Below are positions 47,544 to 56,682 of a stretch of 64,000 nucleotides of DNA, in pieces. The notes under the pieces were generated by a model. That model made no database searches and was not told the origin of the DNA. It saw only the letters and a program-made list of their open reading frames with translations. The position numbers and the translations under genes are program-made. The DNA comes from Sipunculus nudus (taxonomy: Eukaryota; Annelida; Sipuncula; Golfingiida; Sipunculidae), in assembly GCA_026874595.1 (NCBI GenBank), contig JAPPUL010000081.1, positions 630,501-694,500 on the forward strand, in the 5' to 3' direction. Every line of letters begins with the position of its first letter. The stretch's first letter is position 1.

Positions 47544-49368
47544 AGAAGATAAGAGCCATAATTAAAGTTGGGATAATAGCATATATAAAAAGACTTAAAG
47601 GAGATATGCCACCATCAAAATATTTCTTTAAAATAGACTGTCCTGCAGGGTTTGGTGCATTTGCAATAACCGTAAGTCCTCCACCAGTAACAGCGCCAGA
47701 TACAACAGCATATTTTAAAGCATCACTAAAATTAGGGACAAGTGTACTAAGATACGTAACAGCCGCATTATCATTAAACGCCGTCAAAACTATAGCTCCT
47801 ACCATAAGCGGTAACTCAGTCAAATTGCTCAAAACAGGCTCAATCCACCACCCTTGTAATCCCCCATGAATAACAAGTCCTGCAAGAAAAAATCCAACCA
47901 AAAGAGACGGCCTAAGATCCATTCTATTCTGATACTTCGACGTTACATCTGCAAAACCAAGAAAAAATAAAAAGCCACCTACAAACAAAACCGGATAATG
48001 CACATTAACAACAGTCCAAACTAAAAAACCTATGTGGATAATCATAATCCAAACAGGTACTTTATCACGACGTCTGTCCCAATTCGGGTCTGGATAAAAA
48101 GGCCGCTCTTCTTTAGGCAGCAATCCTGGCAATGTCTTTTTTATCTCATTCTCCTTAACCTCTTCAAACATATTGTCAAACGACTTCATAACAAGACCTT
48201 TATCAACATCCTCATCCTTTATATGCCACCTCAATCTATCCGCTAAAGCATGTTTTATCGCTGCTGCTTTTTTCTCAAAGCGATTTTTAAAGTCAAGCTC
48301 TGACGACTCGCGATACTCAATCTCATCGAATTTCTCCTCAAGACGCTTTCTCTTTATAAACCGTTCTTCAAGTGTCTTTTGGATAGATATCATTCTATAC
48401 TTCTCCTGCAAAACCTTAAACTCCTCTCTGAATATTAGCCAATAGATAATGTTAGATATCAAAATACCAAAAAACGCCTTGATTCCAAAGCTCATAAACA
48501 TAAACATTAAACCCCAATCCCACGGCCCTGCTACCATAAGTACAGGTGGCGCCGCAAAATGAGTGAATGTCCCTCCTACCGATATGTTTACAAAAAGTAA
48601 AGCCAGTGTACTATATTTCAATTTTGTGCTTGGGTTAAGCTCATAAAATTTATCTGCTAATATTAATGCTGATATTGTCATTGCGGCTGGCTCTGTTATA
48701 AATGAACCCAGAATTGGCCCTACCGTTAGTATTGTAAACCACCATACCGCAAGGTCTCCCTTATACAAATGAGCCACCTTCGACATCAAAAGGCGCGACA
48801 ACACTAAGATCGGACGGGTTGCCGCCAAAGTCATTATAACCACCACAAACATCGGCTCTGTATAATTTACCTTATACGATACATATTGTACTGCTATGCT
48901 TAAGTCTTTAAAGTAAAATAGCATCGCAAGTAGCAATACCGCTACCCATAACCCAAATACTACCTCAACCTCTCCCATGAAATGTAGATAGCCTGCAAGA
49001 AAACGTCTTGCATCTTTGCCTTTCTTTATCCCTTTTTCTTTTCTTTCCTTATAGCTTTTCTCTACTTTATGAGCCAACTTAAGAATTGCACTACTACGGA
49101 ATGTATGCATTATCGCACATAAGAAAATTAGACTCGCTATCAAATTAAATGGCTCTACTTCTATACGATGTTTTAGTATCTCCATTATACTAGTAAGATG
49201 TCTATCTTCATAACTATCCAGTGCCCTTGGGAAATTTATTCCCTTACCCTCACCGCCTAAATTACCACCACCTACTGCATACCCAAACTCACTCACTGCA
49301 AAATACATAACCACTAGGAAAAATAAAAGTCCTATCCAAAACCATTTATATCGTATTTGAAGACCCAT
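47530..49368 (-). CDS. Putative Na+/H+ antiporter
   Basis: 612 residues with about twelve membrane segments and a long charged cytoplasmic insertion in the middle (about 310-430, EEFKVLQEKYRMISIQKTLEERF onward). The stretches EPAAMTISALILADKFYEL, VNISVGGTFTHFAAPPVLMVA and TAFNDNAAVTYLSTLVPNFSD match the putative sodium/proton antiporter family known from several Gram-negative bacteria; they resemble the NhaD/arsB-type (ion transporter superfamily) half-helix motifs. It likely exports Na+ in exchange for H+. It stands alone and starts from a spacer shared with the Memo-like gene. Confidence 0.85.
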   Translation of the reverse strand: MGLQIRYKWFWIGLLFFLVVMYFAVSEFGYAVGGGNLGGEGKGINFPRALDSYEDRHLTSIMEILKHRIEVEPFNLIASLIFLCAIMHTFRSSAILKLAHKVEKSYKERKEKGIKKGKDARRFLAGYLHFMGEVEVVFGLWVAVLLLAMLFYFKDLSIAVQYVSYKVNYTEPMFVVVIMTLAATRPILVLSRLLMSKVAHLYKGDLAVWWFTILTVGPILGSFITEPAAMTISALILADKFYELNPSTKLKYSTLALLFVNISVGGTFTHFAAPPVLMVAGPWDWGLMFMFMSFGIKAFFGILISNIIYWLIFREEFKVLQEKYRMISIQKTLEERFIKRKRLEEKFDEIEYRESSELDFKNRFEKKAAAIKHALADRLRWHIKDEDVDKGLVMKSFDNMFEEVKENEIKKTLPGLLPKEERPFYPDPNWDRRRDKVPVWIMIIHIGFLVWTVVNVHYPVLFVGGFLFFLGFADVTSKYQNRMDLRPSLLVGFFLAGLVIHGGLQGWWIEPVLSNLTELPLMVGAIVLTAFNDNAAVTYLSTLVPNFSDALKYAVVSGAVTGGGLTVIANAPNPAGQSILKKYFDGGISPLSLFIYAIIPTLIMALIFFFWK

Positions 49369-49488
49369 ACTCGCTTGAACCCCTATCTTGAATTAGTTAT
49401 AAAAAATATATATCTTTAACTTTTAACTTACAAACTATTTATTTATAAAAGATTAACTATTTGTTACTTATTTTGGATTATACTCACT

Positions 49489-50346
49489 ATGTCTTATCTT
49501 GCTAAAATGCGTTTAAGCAAAGAGTGGTACCCGCATGAGGAGATGCTTTGCTTAAACACTATTAAAGAATTTATTAGCTCTTCTAAGAGTAAAAGAAATA
49601 GCAGCTTTAATGCTTGTCTTGTTCCCCATGCCGCTTGGATATTCTGCGGCAAAATCATTGCTAATACCCTCTTTGCTCTTTACAACAATAGTAAATCTAA
49701 TGATATTAAACGAGTTGTTCTCCTTGGAGGACACCTCCTGCCAAATGACCCCATACTCTATTTCGGGTGCGACTCCTTTGAGACCCCTCTCGGTAACATT
49801 ACTCAAGATAATAAGACCATATCTAATATCCTTAACGATATCAATAAGTTCTACCACTGCCAAAAAGCTACTCAAGATAATTCCATTGAAATCATACTCC
49901 CTTTTATTAAGTTCTTCTTCCCTAATACAAAAATTATAACCTTGAGAATCCCTCCTATATTAAACAAATTAAAAGATATTGCCGCCTCTATCTTAAAGCA
50001 TATTAATCCAAAAGAAACTTTATTTATTGCCTCCTCAGACCTAACTCATTATGGACCCGCTTACCATCTCACTCATGAAAATCATTCCTCCATAAAACAA
50101 AATCTAAAGTGGGCCAAGCATAATGATCTAAAACTTATTAACTTTATCTTAAATAGAGATTATAGTAATACCATAAAGCATGCAACACAAAATAACGCTG
50201 CATGTAGTTCAGGAGCTATATCTACTGCCTTAATTATTTCTTCTCTAATTAATACTAATCTCTCCCCTTGCTTAATCGATTATTACTCAAGCTTTGACAT
50301 TAGACCATATGAGAATTTTGTCGGCTATGCTGGAGTCACTTTCTAA
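49489..50346 (+). CDS. Memo-family protein (AmmeMemoRadiSam protein B)
   Basis: 285 residues. Memo proteins share a fold with class III extradiol dioxygenases and bind a metal. The likely ligands are kept: His47 (VPHAAWIFCG), His82 (LLGGHLLP), His187 (ASSDLTHYG) and Cys239 (AACSSGAI). The bacterial proteins are usually found with AMMECR1 and a radical SAM protein; neither is in this window. Instead the next gene, 3 bases downstream, is a U32-peptidase-like protein, so the two are probably translated together. Reaction unknown. Confidence 0.88.
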   Translation: MSYLAKMRLSKEWYPHEEMLCLNTIKEFISSSKSKRNSSFNACLVPHAAWIFCGKIIANTLFALYNNSKSNDIKRVVLLGGHLLPNDPILYFGCDSFETPLGNITQDNKTISNILNDINKFYHCQKATQDNSIEIILPFIKFFFPNTKIITLRIPPILNKLKDIAASILKHINPKETLFIASSDLTHYGPAYHLTHENHSSIKQNLKWAKHNDLKLINFILNRDYSNTIKHATQNNAACSSGAISTALIISSLINTNLSPCLIDYYSSFDIRPYENFVGYAGVTF

Positions 50347-50349
50347 ATT

Positions 50350-51624
50350 ATGAAATTTACTACCTATCTAAACGACCTTAGATCTATTAACATGCTTTTG
50401 GATATCGGCTTTGATAAAATCATTATCGAAGAACCAGCCTTTTCCCTCTTTTCTAAAAAAACTTTTAATACAAAACCTAATTACAACTATATCTTGGCGG
50501 CTTTACAAAAAATTAAAAGGGCTAAAAGCACTACTAAAGTAGTTTTTAATATCGATTTAATCCCTCATAACAAAGACCTTGATAACATAAGCACACTAAT
50601 CCATACCATTAAAAACAAAGGCTTTGACGCTATTAGAATTCAGGATATTGGTCTTGCTTTGTTTATTTCCAAAATCGACCCGAATATTCATATCGAAATT
50701 AATTCTGTTACTGGAAATTATAACTATGCTGCTATTTTGGCCCTTGAAAAGAATATTAAAAACCTAACCTCTATTACTCTCTCTAAGGAAATTGGCTATA
50801 AGGACATAAAACTCATAAACTCTTTATCAAAGCTTGATAACGAACTTTTGATCCATGGGCATATGCTCCTTTTCTATACAAAACGTAACCTTATAGCTCA
50901 AAATAAACCCATCTTCGAAAAAATACAAAAACAATATCTTACAAAAAAAGATAAGGACAACATTATGCTTTACCTGCAAGAACAAAAACGCATAGGCAAA
51001 TATTTTCCCCTACTGACCAATAAGCATGGTTCTTTCCTCTTCCTACCTGAGACATTGTCTCTGGCTTGCCATACAAACTTAATTCATGAGATAGGTTTAA
51101 AATATTTTCTTTTCGATTTCAGGTATAATACTAATTACAAAACCGTACGTGGCGTTATGAATTTATACAAAAAGGCTTTTGACGATTTTAATAACAAAAA
51201 TATCATAAAACACAATTATCAAACATATTACAACGAAATTGCAAAATACTATAAACAAGGGCTTACTGAAGGATTCTTCATTCAAGGACAATATGCTTAC
51301 GAGAAAACAATTACTAAAAACAAAAGTCAAAACCAAAACAAAGATAAAAACAAACCCACTCAAAATATGATTAAGGTTGCTTTTGTGCTTGGCGTTGTTA
51401 AAGAAAAACTTATTGCTGTTAAGACTTTCGATTCGTTTGAATATGAGGATTTGCTTTATATCATAACACCAGAAAATAAAACAATTAAATACTCTCTAAA
51501 AACTATTACTACTTTAGATAATAATAAGTTAGACAAAGCCTCCAAAAATAAAATACTACTTTTAAATTGGGCCAAGAACGTTATCCCCAAAAGCATCTTA
51601 TATAAACATATAAAAAATACTTAA
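50350..51624 (+). CDS. U32 peptidase-like protein
   Basis: 424 residues. The N-terminal two thirds match the U32 (collagenase-like) TIM-barrel pattern: FNIDLIPHNKD, GFDAIRIQDIGLALFISK, IEINSVTGNYNYAAILALEK, SITLSKEIGYKDIKLI, LLIHGHMLLFYTKRNLIAQNK, GSFLFLPETLSLACHTNLIHEIGLKYFLFDFR in segments. U32 proteins include RNA-modification enzymes (RlhA, TrhP) and Fe-S hydroxylases (UbiU/V). The usual four-Cys Fe-S site is not visible here, only scattered Cys. The C-terminus is Lys/Asn-rich (about 330-345). It is coupled to the Memo gene and converges on the IPT gene, overlapping it by 4 bases. Confidence 0.82.
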   Translation: MKFTTYLNDLRSINMLLDIGFDKIIIEEPAFSLFSKKTFNTKPNYNYILAALQKIKRAKSTTKVVFNIDLIPHNKDLDNISTLIHTIKNKGFDAIRIQDIGLALFISKIDPNIHIEINSVTGNYNYAAILALEKNIKNLTSITLSKEIGYKDIKLINSLSKLDNELLIHGHMLLFYTKRNLIAQNKPIFEKIQKQYLTKKDKDNIMLYLQEQKRIGKYFPLLTNKHGSFLFLPETLSLACHTNLIHEIGLKYFLFDFRYNTNYKTVRGVMNLYKKAFDDFNNKNIIKHNYQTYYNEIAKYYKQGLTEGFFIQGQYAYEKTITKNKSQNQNKDKNKPTQNMIKVAFVLGVVKEKLIAVKTFDSFEYEDLLYIITPENKTIKYSLKTITTLDNNKLDKASKNKILLLNWAKNVIPKSILYKHIKNT

Positions 51625-52649
51625 AGAAGACTCTCCTTCTTAACCAAATACAAAAACATAGAGGTTGCAACTATTAAATTCCCATACAAATCAAATGAAA
51701 GTCCTATAAAATTTGTTCCCGTCAAAATGGTTGATACATATTTGCCATCACGTACTTTTATAACCCTGCTCTCACCCCGTTTTGTCTCTGTTATGTAAAA
51801 TGTATTATCAGAAGCTATAACAAAACCATGAAACAAACTAAGTGCACTATAATAAACAGTTTTCTCTGCTGTTTCCTTGTCTATTTTATAGATATAATTA
51901 TATCCCATATGCACTGGGTTTGACACATATAAATTATCTTCCTTGTCAAAGGCCATATGAAACGCTATATAGCTTTGAGGTATAGATGCATAAACTTTAG
52001 CCTTGCCATCAGCATCAAGTTTAAAGATTGTCCCCCCCCTATCACCTACATATACTTCTCCTTTACTATTAACAGCAAGTCCGAAGGCAACTCCAAGCCC
52101 TTGGGAAAATACATCATAACTGCCCTGCTCCTTTGTCCTATATATTTTCCCATCAAAACGACTTGCTATATATAAATACTCATCCTTAAAAAGTAAAGAC
52201 GTTGCGTTTGTTATTCCCGTTAAGTATACTTCCTTCTCATAATGCTTATCTATCTTATATACTGATATTGTAGTTTGCTCACCTCGTCCGCCACTATAAG
52301 TTGCATATATACTACCATCTCCCCCTATTGCTGGATTATCTATCATATGAAGTCCTCCAACTATTACATCAGGTACCAAAAAAGGATATCTATTACTCCT
52401 ATGTTCTCCTATATTTACATACACTTCTCCACTTACTATGTTTGGTGGTATTGAAACCAGCATCTTTTCATCACTTAGGCCCTTTATATAGGTTTTAGAG
52501 TTTGAGAATATCAAATTATAATCTTTTAAATCATTTGCACGGAAATTCTTGCCCTTTATTGTTACCCAGCCCCCAGGCAGTCCTATGCTAGGACTTATTT
52601 CATCTATGTGGATCTTGCCACTATCTCCCTTTAATTTGTTCCAAAGCAT
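51621..52649 (-). CDS. IPT/TIG-domain and NHL-type beta-propeller protein
   Basis: 342 residues. Residues about 13-90 are an IPT/TIG immunoglobulin-like domain (IDEISPSIGLPGGWVTIKGKNF, VSIPPNIVSGEVYVNIG). The rest is a six-bladed propeller of NHL or SMP-30 type with blades such as GLAVNSKGEVYVGDRGGTIFKLDADG, MAFDKEDNLYVSNPVH, FVIASDNTFYITETKRG and LSFDLYGNLIVATS. No signal peptide, so either it is cytoplasmic or the start is mis-set. Its first 29 bases overlap the end of galU in another frame, so the two are cotranscribed. Function unknown; binding of a polysaccharide or protein is a guess. Confidence 0.83.
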   Translation of the reverse strand: MLWNKLKGDSGKIHIDEISPSIGLPGGWVTIKGKNFRANDLKDYNLIFSNSKTYIKGLSDEKMLVSIPPNIVSGEVYVNIGEHRSNRYPFLVPDVIVGGLHMIDNPAIGGDGSIYATYSGGRGEQTTISVYKIDKHYEKEVYLTGITNATSLLFKDEYLYIASRFDGKIYRTKEQGSYDVFSQGLGVAFGLAVNSKGEVYVGDRGGTIFKLDADGKAKVYASIPQSYIAFHMAFDKEDNLYVSNPVHMGYNYIYKIDKETAEKTVYYSALSLFHGFVIASDNTFYITETKRGESRVIKVRDGKYVSTILTGTNFIGLSFDLYGNLIVATSMFLYLVKKESLL

Positions 52650-53520
52650 TTTCTAAAAACCTTATGTATTCTTCTTTTATATCTTTTCGCATAAGACCGT
52701 ATTGCGTCATCGCCTTTATATACCCTAGAGGTTGACCTGTGTCATATAAATCTCCTCTAAATATACATGATACTACCTCCCCTACATGCGAAAGCTCATT
52801 TATTGCTGACGTTAGATAATATTCACCGCCTCCTTTATGTTTACTTAGACCCCTTTCTAGTACTCCAAATATCTCCTCATTTAATAAATATCGGCCTATT
52901 GATACATAAGAACTTGGTTCGCTACCTTTTGGCGGCTTTTCTACTATTCCTTTTGTCAAAACTATCTCTCCATCCTCATTATTCCCCCCCTCCCCCTCCA
53001 CACCTCCTAATACCTCTATTACCCCATATCGCGATACATCCTCCCCTCTCATGTCTTTTACTGCTAAAACACTCTTTCCTGTCGATTCATGCGCTTCGAT
53101 TAATTGCTTAGATAAACTACTCCCTTTTGTAAATACTATGTCATCTGGAAACGCAAGTATAAACGCTCCCCTTAAAAAACCCTTCCCTAGTAATACCGCA
53201 TCTCCTGTCCCTAACATCTCCTTTTGGCGTATAAAGTATATCTTTAAGCCCTCTCGCTCCATACTCTTAAACTTTAACACCTTCTTCCCATCAGAAACAT
53301 ACCGCTCAAGCTCTATGTCTCGATCATAATAATTCGCAAATAATCCCGCCTTACGCCTTGAACTTACAATCAATATCTCTCTTATCCCCGCATCGTACAT
53401 CTCTTCTACTATGAAATCAAGCGATGGCCTGTCTATTAACGGCAACAGCTCCTTCGGAACCACCTTAGTTACCGGGAAAAATCGACTCCCATACCCTCCA
53501 CACAATATTAATCCTCGCAT
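52621..53520 (-). CDS. galU: UTP-glucose-1-phosphate uridylyltransferase (GalU-like)
   Basis: 299 residues. It makes UDP-glucose for surface polysaccharides (EC 2.7.7.9). The N-terminus RGLILCGGYGSRFFPVTKVVPKELLPL is the nucleotidyltransferase signature in its GalU form, followed by YIVEE-like FIVEEMYDAGI, LGTGDAVLLG, FILAFPDDIV (metal Asp), SRYGVIEV, GIVEKPP, and GDLYDTGQPLGYIKA. A low-complexity insertion (GGVEGEGGNNEDGE) interrupts the middle. Glucose-1-phosphate thymidylyltransferase is less likely because the KVVPKELLP and YDTG motifs follow GalU. Confidence 0.9.
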   Translation of the reverse strand: MRGLILCGGYGSRFFPVTKVVPKELLPLIDRPSLDFIVEEMYDAGIREILIVSSRRKAGLFANYYDRDIELERYVSDGKKVLKFKSMEREGLKIYFIRQKEMLGTGDAVLLGKGFLRGAFILAFPDDIVFTKGSSLSKQLIEAHESTGKSVLAVKDMRGEDVSRYGVIEVLGGVEGEGGNNEDGEIVLTKGIVEKPPKGSEPSSYVSIGRYLLNEEIFGVLERGLSKHKGGGEYYLTSAINELSHVGEVVSCIFRGDLYDTGQPLGYIKAMTQYGLMRKDIKEEYIRFLENALEQIKGR

Positions 53521-53618
53521 ACTCTTCTCCCATTTCTTCTTTAACTATAATCCTCTTCCTTACTATAATCCACTTTCCCATATCACAAAATCATATTGAC
53601 AAGACCTTACTTCTCCCC

Positions 53619-54011
53619 TTACTTCTCTGCCCTCTTCTCCCCTTCCTTCTCCCCTTCCTTCTCCCCCACAGCAGCATTAGAACCTTTACTGTCATCTCTA
53701 AATATACTCTTTCTCATATATTTAAAAAGCGCCTTCTGGTATCTTCGGTTCTTTTCCTTATCCTCTGTTATCTCCTTATACGCTTTGCTAAACGCCTTAC
53801 TCCCCTCACTCAAACTATACCCATACTCTTTAAATAACTTCGAAAGCTTAGCGTTATCTTCTGCTACTCCTCCTATCTTATAACTTAACTCCGCCATAAA
53901 TTCAGGATCGTCTGACGTTATCTTCTTTTCAGATTCAACTCCTCCTGAACATCCACTAAATAATATTAGCATAATCAAAGCTATAAACATAATGCCTAAC
54001 TTTTCAACCAT
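53619..54011 (-). CDS. Small lipoprotein of unknown function
   Basis: 131 residues from ATG 54011. The start is set by GGAGGT six bases upstream; GTG 54017 would sit directly on it. The signal peptide (MVEKLGIMFIALIMLILFSGCSGG) ends in a good lipobox FSGC, Cys at about residue 21. The mature part is charged and helical, and the C-terminus has a tandem EGEK EGEK from a 12-bp duplication. Not recognised. It is transcribed away from aconitase. Confidence 0.82.
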   Translation of the reverse strand: MVEKLGIMFIALIMLILFSGCSGGVESEKKITSDDPEFMAELSYKIGGVAEDNAKLSKLFKEYGYSLSEGSKAFSKAYKEITEDKEKNRRYQKALFKYMRKSIFRDDSKGSNAAVGEKEGEKEGEKRAEK

Positions 54012-54300
54012 AGCCACACCTCCATTTTGTTTTCAATATATTGTAATATATAAAATATTGTAATATACAAAATCTCTTTACTACTTTTATTAATAAAAAT
54101 CTTTGCATACAAAAAACATCGCCATTATAATGCTTTCCATAAAAACTTTATTTTCCCGCAATAATTCCATTTGCATTAAATTAATAAATATTTTATATCC
54201 TATGTTTTTACTTTAATATATACTATTAGTATCTTTACTATGCTTTTATCTTAGCCTAAGATAGGCATAAGGTTAAATCTTTATTTGTTGGAGTTTTGAC

Positions 54301-56556
54301 ATGATACGTAACAAAAATATCAAATCTCTCTATCAAGAAATGGATAGAGTACATAATACCATGCGTAAAAGACTTGGCAGGGGGCTTTCTCTTACAGAAA
54401 AAATCCTCTTTTCGCATCTTAACAATTATGAGTCTTGTGATATAAAACGAGGTGTATCCGACCTTGAACTTTCTATTGATAGAATAGCTTTACAAGATGC
54501 TACCGCACAAATGGCTCTACTTCAGTTTATGACAGCAGGGCTTGCGCAAACTGCTGTCCCAACAACTGTACATTGCGACCACCTTATAATGGCTAAAAGC
54601 GGTGTTAAAAATGACTTCCCTGCATCCCTAACCAAAAATGAAGAAGTTTACAGCTTTCTTGAATCTGTTTCGAACAAATATGGTATAGGTTTTTGGAAAC
54701 CGGGTTCGGGGATAATACATCAAGTAATACTTGAGAACTACGCAATACCAGGAACTATGATGCTTGGTGCTGATTCTCATACACCTAACGCTGGTGGGCT
54801 TTGTATGCTTGCTATTGGAGTGGGGGGAGCTGATACTGTGGATGTTATGACGGGACAGTTTTTTGGTCTTCGCATGCCGAAAATCGTTGGTATACATCTT
54901 AAAGGAAAGCTGTCTGGTTGGGCTTCTCCTAAGGACGTTATTCTCAAAGTTGCTAAGATCATGACTGTGAAAGGCGGTACTGGCAAAATAGTTGAATACT
55001 TTGGTGAAGGGGCTAAGAGCATAAGTTGTACCGGGAAAGCCACTATCACAAACATGGGAGCCGAGATAGGTGCTACTACTTCTGTTTTCCCATTTGATGA
55101 GTCTATGGCTGCATATCTTAAACTGACAGACCGTGAGGATATTGCAAAACTGGCCTTGGAATACAAAGAATATCTTGTTCCTGACCCTGATGTTAGGCCA
55201 GAAGATATTTATGATGAGATACACGAAATTGACCTTTCAAGCCTGGAACCTCAAATATCAGGCCCACATACTCCGGATTTAGTACGTCCCATTAGTCAGC
55301 TTGCTAGTGAAATTGATGCGGGTAAATATCCAGAAGTGCTAAGTGCTGCGTTAATTGGAAGCTGTACTAACTCAAGCTATGAGGATTTGACAAAGGTAAA
55401 CGATCTTGTTACACAGGCTTTAGATGCTGGCCTTAAATTAAAGACTAAGTTATTTATAGCTCCTGGCTCTGATAGAATATACTCTACTATTAAGCGAGAT
55501 GGCATAGTTGAAAACCTAGAAAAGATAAATGCAACTGTGCTTGCAAATGCTTGTGGTCCTTGTATAGGGCAATGGCAACGGGATGAAGACGAAACTAAAG
55601 ATATAAATAATATTTTAACTTCTTTTAACCGTAACTTTAAAAAGCGTAACGACGGGAGTGCAAATACAAACGGATTTATATCAAGTCCCTCAATAGTTGT
55701 TGCAATGGCTTTCGCCGGAGATATGAGATTTAATCCTCTAACTTCGACATTAAAAACTCCAAGTGGACAAGACTTTAAGTTTCGTGCACCTGTAGGAGAG
55801 GAATTGCCGTCTAAAGGCTTCGTATCAGAAAAAAGTGGCTATAAAAAGCCAACCATGAGCGGGAGTGTTTCAATTGATCCCAAAAGCAGCAGAATAGCGA
55901 TACTAGAACCATTTGATACTCCAGATTTATCAAAAGACTTTAAAAGTTTGACAATATTACTAAAAGCCCAAGGCAAATGTACAACAGATCATGTATCGCC
56001 AGCAGGCCCATGGCTTACCTACAGAGGGCATATAGACAATATAAGTAAGAATATGTATCTTGGTGCAGTTAATGCCTATACTGGAGAGACAGGACAAGGT
56101 ACAAATATAGCTACAATGCAAGAGCATGTACCGTTTAACGAAATTGCAAGAGATTACAAGAACAAAGGAATAAACTGGGTAGTTATTGCGGATGAGAATT
56201 ATGGCGAGGGCTCAAGTCGAGAACATGCTGCAATGGAACCACGTCATATGGGTTGTAAAGCTATAATTGTAAAGAGTTTTGCACGGATTGCCGAGACGAA
56301 TCTTAAAAAGCAAGGGGTCTTACCGTTATGGTTTTTAGATCCAAGTGACTATGATAAGATTCAGGCAAGCGACAAGATTACTATAAATGATATTGAAACC
56401 ATTGCACCGCTAAAAAATCTAAGAATAACTATAAAACATAAAGATGGGAGCGAGGATATTGCCGAAGTATCGCATACCTTAAATCAATCGCAAATAGAAT
56501 GGTTTAAGGCAGGATCTGCGCTTAATTGCCTTAGAAAGGGCGAGAGTGCAGCTTAG
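54301..56556 (+). CDS. acnA: Aconitate hydratase
   Basis: 751 residues, the length of the mitochondrial type of aconitase. It isomerises citrate to isocitrate (EC 4.2.1.3) in the TCA cycle. The Fe-S ligands are Cys355 (LIGSCTNSSYEDL), Cys418 and Cys421 (NACGPCIGQW). Other motifs: TVHCDHLI, GADSHTPNAGGLCMLAIGVGGAD, KCTTDHVSPAGPWL, ADENYGEGSSREHAAMEPRH and IVKSFARIAETNLKKQGVLPL. TTGGAG precedes the ATG by 8 bases. No other TCA-cycle gene is near, and a start-site spacer of 289 bases separates it from the lipoprotein gene. Confidence 0.95.
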   Translation: MIRNKNIKSLYQEMDRVHNTMRKRLGRGLSLTEKILFSHLNNYESCDIKRGVSDLELSIDRIALQDATAQMALLQFMTAGLAQTAVPTTVHCDHLIMAKSGVKNDFPASLTKNEEVYSFLESVSNKYGIGFWKPGSGIIHQVILENYAIPGTMMLGADSHTPNAGGLCMLAIGVGGADTVDVMTGQFFGLRMPKIVGIHLKGKLSGWASPKDVILKVAKIMTVKGGTGKIVEYFGEGAKSISCTGKATITNMGAEIGATTSVFPFDESMAAYLKLTDREDIAKLALEYKEYLVPDPDVRPEDIYDEIHEIDLSSLEPQISGPHTPDLVRPISQLASEIDAGKYPEVLSAALIGSCTNSSYEDLTKVNDLVTQALDAGLKLKTKLFIAPGSDRIYSTIKRDGIVENLEKINATVLANACGPCIGQWQRDEDETKDINNILTSFNRNFKKRNDGSANTNGFISSPSIVVAMAFAGDMRFNPLTSTLKTPSGQDFKFRAPVGEELPSKGFVSEKSGYKKPTMSGSVSIDPKSSRIAILEPFDTPDLSKDFKSLTILLKAQGKCTTDHVSPAGPWLTYRGHIDNISKNMYLGAVNAYTGETGQGTNIATMQEHVPFNEIARDYKNKGINWVVIADENYGEGSSREHAAMEPRHMGCKAIIVKSFARIAETNLKKQGVLPLWFLDPSDYDKIQASDKITINDIETIAPLKNLRITIKHKDGSEDIAEVSHTLNQSQIEWFKAGSALNCLRKGESAA

Positions 56557-56682
56557 TTTCTAAATTTATTTACTTTACTCTATTTATGCTTGTATGCTTT
56601 TATAAGTTATAAATTAAAAGATGTTTATGGCGTTTATTGAGTTATGCTCTTAACATATTCCTAATACCATATTAATATTTAG

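Noticed and set aside
52621-52649. Frameshift joining galU and the IPT protein into one gene
   Set aside because: GalU is complete at normal length and the IPT protein is an unrelated fold; a short overlap is sufficient explanation.
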